A stretch of 64,000 nucleotides of DNA, taken from the NCBI RefSeq assembly GCF_013364215.1, contig NZ_CP054923.1, positions 2,976,001 to 3,040,000 of the forward strand. The letters run 5' to 3'. Source of the stretch: Verrucosispora sp. NA02020. Lineage in GTDB: Bacteria > Actinomycetota > Actinomycetes > Mycobacteriales > Micromonosporaceae. This document shows positions 59,464 to 64,000 of this stretch, in pieces. The translations under genes and the position numbers were made by a program. Under the pieces are notes generated by a model. That model had not been told where the DNA came from, made no database searches, and was given only the letters and a program-made list of their open reading frames with translations. Within the stretch, counting starts at the first letter, position 1. Every line of letters begins with the position of its first letter.

Positions 59464-59516
59464 CCGCTTTCGGGTCGGGATGTCAGTGCGGGCGTACCGC
59501 TACGAGCTGACGCGGC

Positions 59517-60119
59517 TCACAGCCAGTCGTGTTCGCGGGCGTACCGGGCTGCCTCGTGGCGGGTCCGGGTCTGGGTCTTGCGCATCGCGTTGGAGAGGTA
59601 GTTGCGGACGGTCCCGGGCGCCAGGTGCAGTCGGACGGCGATGTCGGCGACCGAGTAGCCCTCGCCGGTGACCCGCAGCACGTCGGCCTCGCGTTCGGTC
59701 AGGGGGCAGTCCTCGGTGATGGCCAGTGCCGACACGTCCGGGTCGATCCACCGTTTGCCCGCGTGCAGGGTGGCCACGACCGAGGTGATGTGGGCCGGTT
59801 CGGCGGACTTGCTGACGAAGCCCTGGACGCCGAGCCGCAGCGCCTTGCGCAGTACGCCGGGACGGGCGTGCCGGGTCAGCATGAGGACCACCTGGTCCGG
59901 GAGCGTACGCCGGATCTCCGCGACCGCGCCGAGGCCGTCGACGCCGGGCATCTCCAGGTCGATGACGAGGACGTCGGGCCGGTGCCGCAGGGTGGCCTCG
60001 ACGGCGGACCGGCCGTCGTGCGCCTCGGCCAGGACGGTGATGTCTCCCTCCAGCGGCAGCAGTGCGGCCAGGGCCGTCCGCAGCAGCACCTCGTCGTCGG
60101 CGAGCACGATGGTGGTCAT
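59517..60119 (-). CDS. NarL/LuxR-family response regulator (DesR-like)
   Basis: A 200-residue regulator. The receiver domain (1-118) has the ADDE acidic pocket, phospho-acceptor Asp54 in VIDLEMPG and KSA near 103. The LuxR-type HTH (about 135-195) includes LTEREADVLRVTGEGYSVADIAVRLHLAPGTVRNYLSNAMRKTQ. The start overlaps the kinase stop (ATGA), giving a coupled pair. It probably binds the GTGAC-N5-GTCAC sites at 59446 and 61296 and so controls the peptidase and exporter genes. Confidence 0.93.
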   Translation of the reverse strand: MTTIVLADDEVLLRTALAALLPLEGDITVLAEAHDGRSAVEATLRHRPDVLVIDLEMPGVDGLGAVAEIRRTLPDQVVLMLTRHARPGVLRKALRLGVQGFVSKSAEPAHITSVVATLHAGKRWIDPDVSALAITEDCPLTEREADVLRVTGEGYSVADIAVRLHLAPGTVRNYLSNAMRKTQTRTRHEAARYAREHDWL

Positions 60120-61267
60120 CGGTCATCCCTGCCCATGGTCGAGGGGGTGCCGGCGTGAGCCGTCGGGAACGTCGCGGCGGTCCGGAACCGCCCGTCCTGC
60201 TGTCGCACGGTCAACTCGCCTCCGTCGTCCGCCACCCGCTGACCGAGGACGGAGAGGCCGCTGAGTTCGGTGGGTTCGTCGCCGGTCGCGCCGTCGTTGA
60301 CGATGGTGATGCCCGACGCGGAGAGGGTGATCTGGACCTGGGTCGCCTGCGCGTGCCGCAGGATGTTGGTGGTCGTCTCGCGCAACACCTGGCCGAGCAG
60401 CTCGCCGACCCGGGAGTCGACCTCGCCCTCCCGGGTCACCCGGACCCGGATGCCGGCGGCCTCGAAGAGGTTCTTCGCGTTCTCGATCTCCGCGGTGAGG
60501 TTGAGCCGCCGTTGCGCGTGGGCGAGTTCCTTGGTCTGCGCGATGGTGTCGCTGACCAGCGCGTACGTCTCCCGCAGTTCCTTCTCCGCCCGGACGGTGT
60601 CGCGGACCAGCAGCTTCTGCGCCAACGCGATCTTCAGTTTGACCACGTGCAGGGTGTGGCCCTGGATGTCGTGCAGATCGCTGGCGAAGCGGAACCGTTC
60701 CCGCACGACCGCCAACTCCGCCTCGCGTTCCCGGGTCTGTTCGAGTTCCCGGATCAGGTCGTAGAACCGCTCCCCCACCACCGTCATCAGCGTCACGACG
60801 ACGGTGAGGGCGGCCGGGACGAGGACGTAGGCGACCAGGACCTGGCGGACGTCGTCGCGCTCCACCAGGAGTCGTGTCGCACCGACGGCGGCGACGTAGG
60901 CCAGCAGCGCGACCGCCGCCAGCACGCGCCGTCGCACCTCGCGCAGGGCGAGGGAGCCCACGGCGCAGACCCCCCACCAGGCGTTCGGACTGCCGGTGAC
61001 CAACGCACCGACCGGCCACACCGCTGCCGCGACGACCAGGCACGGCAGGGCGACCCGCGCGAGGTCGTCGGCGGTCCACCGTTCGAAGGCGACCAGGGCC
61101 GCCACCACCCCCGGGGCCAGGACGAGAGCGTGCCACCAGGTACGCGAGTCGAGGTACAGCAGGAGCAGCGCGGCGAACACCACCGGCGGGAGTGAGGTGA
61201 TGAGGTTGATCCGGCGCAGCCGTCCCCGCGTCGACTCGGTGAAGCGCGCCGATCTTGCTGTCACCAT
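60116..61267 (-). CDS. Sensor histidine kinase (DesK-like)
   Basis: A 383-residue membrane kinase with six predicted helices (about 22-165) and no large external domain, then HisKA_3 with His199 in ASDLHDIQGH, and a short HATPase_c with NILRHAQATQ and a GLSVLGQRV G-box-like region. Kinases of this DesK type sense membrane state or membrane-embedded molecules. GTG 61267 is divergent from the ABC operon. It overlaps the regulator gene by 4 bp. Confidence 0.92.
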   Translation of the reverse strand: MVTARSARFTESTRGRLRRINLITSLPPVVFAALLLLYLDSRTWWHALVLAPGVVAALVAFERWTADDLARVALPCLVVAAAVWPVGALVTGSPNAWWGVCAVGSLALREVRRRVLAAVALLAYVAAVGATRLLVERDDVRQVLVAYVLVPAALTVVVTLMTVVGERFYDLIRELEQTREREAELAVVRERFRFASDLHDIQGHTLHVVKLKIALAQKLLVRDTVRAEKELRETYALVSDTIAQTKELAHAQRRLNLTAEIENAKNLFEAAGIRVRVTREGEVDSRVGELLGQVLRETTTNILRHAQATQVQITLSASGITIVNDGATGDEPTELSGLSVLGQRVADDGGELTVRQQDGRFRTAATFPTAHAGTPSTMGRDDR

Positions 61268-61295
61268 CCCAGTATCCGGCAGTGACCGGGCCTGA

Positions 61296-61313
61296 ACAGT
61301 GACACCACGTCAC
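61296..61313. promoter_or_regulatory. Putative response-regulator site in the divergent promoter
   Basis: ACAGTGACACCACGTCAC contains GTGAC-N5-GTCAC and sits between the divergent kinase (start 61267) and ABC ATPase (start 61372). It is near-identical to the site at 59446-59463, including the non-palindromic flank. Confidence 0.65.
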
Positions 61314-61371
61314 ATCCGGTCATGACGTGCGCGCACTGACGGGTCCCGACGATCCGCGCTGTCATGGAGGC

Positions 61372-62253
61372 ATGTCCAGCACACCAGTCATCGACGTCGA
61401 GCGCCTCAACCTGACCTACGGCGACTTCCACGCCGTGCGGGACCTCTCCTTCCAGGTGCGGCGCGGAGAACTCTACGCACTGCTCGGCACCAACGGAGCC
61501 GGGAAGACCTCGACCCTGGAGGTCGTCGAGGGGCACCGGAAGCCGACCTCCGGCACCGTGCGCGTCTTCGGGCACAGCCCGCAGGATCGCCGCGCGGTAC
61601 GTCCCCGAATGGGCGTGATGCTCCAGGAGAGCGGATTCTCACCGGACCTCACGGTCCGCGAGTCCGTCGGGCTGGTCGGCCGGCTCACCCGGCGTACGGA
61701 CGACGTCGACCGGCTGCTCGACCTGGTGGACCTCACCGATCGGGCCGGTCGGCGGGTGTCCCAGCTCTCCGGCGGTGAGAAACGGCGACTCGACTTCGCC
61801 ACCGCCGCCTACGGCACCCCGGAGTTGATGTTCCTGGACGAGCCGACGACGGGCCTGGACATCCAGTCCCGCGACGACGTCTGGGCCACCGTGGACCGGA
61901 TGCGGGAGAACGGTGCCACGATCGTGCTCACCACGCACTACCTGGAGGAGGCGCAGCAGCGCGCCGACCGGATCGGGTTGATGCACCAGGGTCGCCTGCA
62001 CCGCGAGGGCAGCGTCACCGAACTGACCCGTACCCTGCCCGCGGTCATCCGCTTCACCCTGCCCACGGCGGTGCCGGCGCTGCCGCTGGCGGCGGTCGTC
62101 GACGCCGACGGCACGGTCGTGGTCGAGACCTTCGCCCTGCAGAAGGACCTGCACGTGCTGCTGCGGTGGGCCGAGGAACACGCCGTGGAGCTGCGGGACC
62201 TCACGGCCGGGCCGACCCGGCTCGACGACGTGTTCCGCGCCCTCGGTAGCTGA
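61372..62253 (+). CDS. ABC exporter ATPase (DrrA type)
   Basis: A 293-residue ATPase with Walker A GTNGAGKTST (about 40), Q-loop VMLQESG, signature LSGGEKRRLDFATA (about 135), Walker B LMFLDEPTTG and H-loop LTTHYLEE. The C-terminal extension (about 220-293) is typical of drug and lipid exporters of the DrrA/CcmA group. ATG 61372 has GGAGG very close (1 nt), so expression may be weak or the start slightly different. First gene of a three-gene operon with a permease and GPP34. Confidence 0.9.
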   Translation: MSSTPVIDVERLNLTYGDFHAVRDLSFQVRRGELYALLGTNGAGKTSTLEVVEGHRKPTSGTVRVFGHSPQDRRAVRPRMGVMLQESGFSPDLTVRESVGLVGRLTRRTDDVDRLLDLVDLTDRAGRRVSQLSGGEKRRLDFATAAYGTPELMFLDEPTTGLDIQSRDDVWATVDRMRENGATIVLTTHYLEEAQQRADRIGLMHQGRLHREGSVTELTRTLPAVIRFTLPTAVPALPLAAVVDADGTVVVETFALQKDLHVLLRWAEEHAVELRDLTAGPTRLDDVFRALGS

Positions 62254-62278
62254 TCCCCCCTTCGACAGGAGTGTCACC

Positions 62279-62998
62279 ATGTTGGCCATCGCGTCCAGCG
62301 AGCTGATCCAGATCTTCCGCAACCGGCTGGTCCTGATCACCAGCCTCGTCGTCCCGGTCGCGGTCTGCGTGTTCTTCGTCCGCCAGCACGAGACCTTCGC
62401 CGCCATCGGCAGCCTCGGCTACATCGCGGCGATCGTCATGTTCACCGTGGCCGCGTTCGGGCTCTACGCCACCGCCGTCACCACCCTGGCCTCGCGGCGG
62501 CAGAACCTGTTCCTCAAGCGGTTGCGCTCCACCGCCGAGAGCGACGCCGGCATCCTCGCCGGTCTGTTGCTGCCCGTCGTCGTCCTCGCCGTGCTCCAGG
62601 TGACCGCGATCCTGATCGCCCTGGCCGTCGTCGCCGGTCAGCCCTCCGACGTCCTGCTGCTCGGGGTGGCGACCATCGCCACCCTCGCCATGATGGTCGG
62701 CCTGGCGCTGGCGACCGCAGGACTGACGAACTCCCCCGAGCACGCCCAGGTCACCACGCTTCCCGTCACCCTCGGCGTGATCGCCGTGGCAAGCTGGGTG
62801 GGCATCACCGGCACGGCGGACCTCGCCTGGCTCAAGCGGCTGCTGCCCGGCGGCGCGGCCACCGAGCTGACCGTGAACGCGTGGAACGGCGGCGTCGCCG
62901 TGGCCGACTCGCTGCTCCTGCTGGCGCCCACACTGGGCTGGGTCGCCGTCGCCGTCGCCCTCGCCACCCGACTCTTCCGCTGGGAGCCCCGCCGATGA
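62279..62998 (+). CDS. ABC-2 type exporter permease
   Basis: A 239-residue permease with six membrane helices in the ABC-2 arrangement (about 17-36, 44-68, 92-118, 125-148, 160-178, 212-232). A cytosolic LASRRQNLFLKRLRSTAESD loop follows helix 2, as in DrrB-like exporters. ATG 62279 is preceded by AGGAGTGTCACC. Its stop overlaps the GPP34 start (ATGA). It works with the upstream ATPase, probably exporting a peptide or lipid sensed by the adjacent DesK-like kinase. Confidence 0.88.
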   Translation: MLAIASSELIQIFRNRLVLITSLVVPVAVCVFFVRQHETFAAIGSLGYIAAIVMFTVAAFGLYATAVTTLASRRQNLFLKRLRSTAESDAGILAGLLLPVVVLAVLQVTAILIALAVVAGQPSDVLLLGVATIATLAMMVGLALATAGLTNSPEHAQVTTLPVTLGVIAVASWVGITGTADLAWLKRLLPGGAATELTVNAWNGGVAVADSLLLLAPTLGWVAVAVALATRLFRWEPRR

Positions 62999-63681
62999 CC
63001 ATCGACTCGTGGAAGCCCTCGGACCCGCCGACCCTGACCGAGGATCTTCTCCTGCTCCTGTTCCAGCCCCGGTCCGGCACCATCGCCGGCGAGAACACCC
63101 TCTTCTACGTCCTCGCCGGAGCCGTCCTCGCCGACCTCGCGCTCAACGGCCAGCTGGCCACCACGGCGAAGGGTCGGATCAGCAGCGTCGCGGAGCACGT
63201 ACCCTCCGACGACGTCCTGAGGGCGACCTGGGACTACCTCGCGGACAAGCCGCGCAGTGCGCAGACCGTCCTGGCGGCGATGGGACCCGGCCTGCGGCAG
63301 CCGGTGCTGGACAGGCTCGTCCGGCGTGGCGACATCCGTCAGGAGGAGCGCAAGGTGCTCGGACTGTTCCGCTCCACAGCCCTGCGGGACGGCGGCACCG
63401 ACCGGCGCGCACGCCTGCTGGACGACGTCCGGCAGGTCCTCGTGGAGGGTGCGGAGCCGTCGGCCCGGATCGCCGCGCTCGCGGCGCTGCTCTCTGCCAG
63501 TGGAACGCTTCCCCAGTTCGATCGCGAGATCCCGTGGACGTCGCCGGTGATCACCCGGGCGAAGGAGCTCGAACAGGGGGACTGGGGCGCCACCGCCGCA
63601 GCGGAGGCCGTGACCCGCACCGTGACGGCCACCGTCGTCAACAGCACCGTCGCGGCCATCACCGTGCTCCCCCGAAGCTGA
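62995..63681 (+). CDS. GPP34 (GOLPH3-like) family protein
   Basis: A 228-residue cytosolic protein with the GPP34 order of motifs: LTEDLLLLLFQPRSG at the start, VLAGAVLADLALNGQL, RQPVLDRLVRRGDIRQEERKVLGLF, and ARIAALAALLSASG. Eukaryotic GOLPH3 binds phosphoinositides and retains Golgi glycosyltransferases; bacterial members are uncharacterised. ATGA overlap with the permease gene shows it belongs to the exporter operon. Its 3' end overlaps the convergent coaD-like gene by 23 bp. Confidence 0.88.
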   Translation: MTIDSWKPSDPPTLTEDLLLLLFQPRSGTIAGENTLFYVLAGAVLADLALNGQLATTAKGRISSVAEHVPSDDVLRATWDYLADKPRSAQTVLAAMGPGLRQPVLDRLVRRGDIRQEERKVLGLFRSTALRDGGTDRRARLLDDVRQVLVEGAEPSARIAALAALLSASGTLPQFDREIPWTSPVITRAKELEQGDWGATAAAEAVTRTVTATVVNSTVAAITVLPRS

Positions 63682-64000
63682 GGCCGCCGAGCGTGCGCAG
63701 CGCGGTCGAGGAGACTGCGGCGAGGTCGGGCTGGGCGGGCAGGAACACGGTGGGTACGCCCAACGACTGGTTCATCGCCGCGAGTCGGCACTCGGCCTGC
63801 AGGTCGCTGGTGTTGCGTACGCCCCGAACGATCGCCCCGATCCCGTGGTCACGGCAGTACGTGGAGGTGAGGCCGCGCCAGGCCGCCACGGTCACGGAGG
63901 TCCACTCGACCGGCAGTGCGGCCCGTACGGCGGCGGCGCGCTGCCCCTCGTCGGTGTCGGGATGTTTGACGCTGTTGACGGCGACGAGCACGACCACCTC
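63659..64000 (-). CDS. coaD: Pantetheine-phosphate adenylyltransferase-like, C-terminal part
   Basis: About 113 residues to the window edge; the N-terminus (with the HxGH nucleotide motif) lies beyond it. Visible CoaD features are VLVAVNSVKHPDTDEGQR after strand 2, GIGAIVRGVRNTSDLQAECRLAAMNQSLGVPTVFLPAQ, and a final VSSTALRTL in place of the usual SSS-x-R. CoaD makes dephospho-CoA from pantetheine phosphate. The core motif is good, but the substitution of SST for SSS and the short C-terminus could mark a paralogue. It converges on and overlaps the GPP34 gene by 23 bp. Confidence 0.75.
   Translation of the reverse strand, partial: EVVVLVAVNSVKHPDTDEGQRAAAVRAALPVEWTSVTVAAWRGLTSTYCRDHGIGAIVRGVRNTSDLQAECRLAAMNQSLGVPTVFLPAQPDLAAVSSTALRTLGGLSFGGAR

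Noticed and set aside
56294..59464. A 1,056-codon open frame on the minus strand
   Set aside because: It joins the real IS4 transposase to an out-of-frame shadow of the S33 peptidase gene through the half palindrome. Only the part up to TTG 57655 has transposase sequence.

Overview
The window is high-GC actinobacterial DNA. Three things point to the family Micromonosporaceae, most likely Micromonospora or a close relative: GTG and TTG starts are common, neighbouring genes often share ATGA or GTGA stop-start overlaps, and intergenic DNA carries long palindromes (TGTAAGGAGGGG...CCCCTCCTTACA type) that I recognise from Micromonospora genomes. No rRNA, tRNA or CRISPR array was found.

Layout, left to right. 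1-4343: a leftward sugar-regulated promoter pointing off the left edge, then a tightly coupled four-gene cassette (adenylate-forming ligase, small alpha/beta protein, GNAT-fold protein, nitroreductase-like flavoprotein) that looks like a small biosynthetic or modification pathway. 4447-10300: secreted GH30 xylanase with CBM2, a DUF1905 protein, a membrane-anchored beta-sandwich protein and a secreted CE1-type esterase. 10356-16217: two-component system divergent from an adaptor/ATPase/permease exporter. 16366-20302: lipoprotein plus the VTC / DUF4956 / CotH trio. 20439-22112: secreted PL9 pectate lyase. 22820-25867: amidohydrolase, a barrel-less amidohydrolase/Atu4866 chimera and a divergent MmyB-type regulator. 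26094-34671: ECF sigma factor with a DUF6069 membrane protein, TetR with an SDR, a LamG protein, and TetR with an MMPL exporter. 34930-40756: mostly hypothetical proteins, a HAD phosphatase and a uronate-dehydrogenase-like SDR.

40769-57801 is an accessory region. Two IS3-family elements of 1,254 bp, indistinguishable wherever compared and in the same orientation, bound about 13 kb. That segment contains a decapitated tyrosine recombinase, several gene remnants and an arabinoxylan-degradation operon (GH43-AbfB, GH43-CBM6-CBM13, CBM13-CE1). An IS4-family element abuts the second IS3 copy and sits inside half of a palindromic repeat whose other half is missing.

57805-64000: secreted S33 peptidase, a DesK/DesR-like two-component system, an ABC exporter with a GPP34 protein, and the end of a coaD-like gene. 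An 18-bp motif (ACAGTGACRCCACGTCAC) occurs both upstream of the S33 gene and between the kinase and the exporter, suggesting one regulon.

The unifying theme is plant cell-wall polysaccharide use. LacI/CebR-type operators (cores AGCGCT or AACGCT) lie at 69-82, 101-114, 4489-4502, 4548-4561, 22239-22252 and 44905-44918, next to xylan, pectin and arabinan enzymes. All functions are read from sequence motifs; none was checked by a database search.
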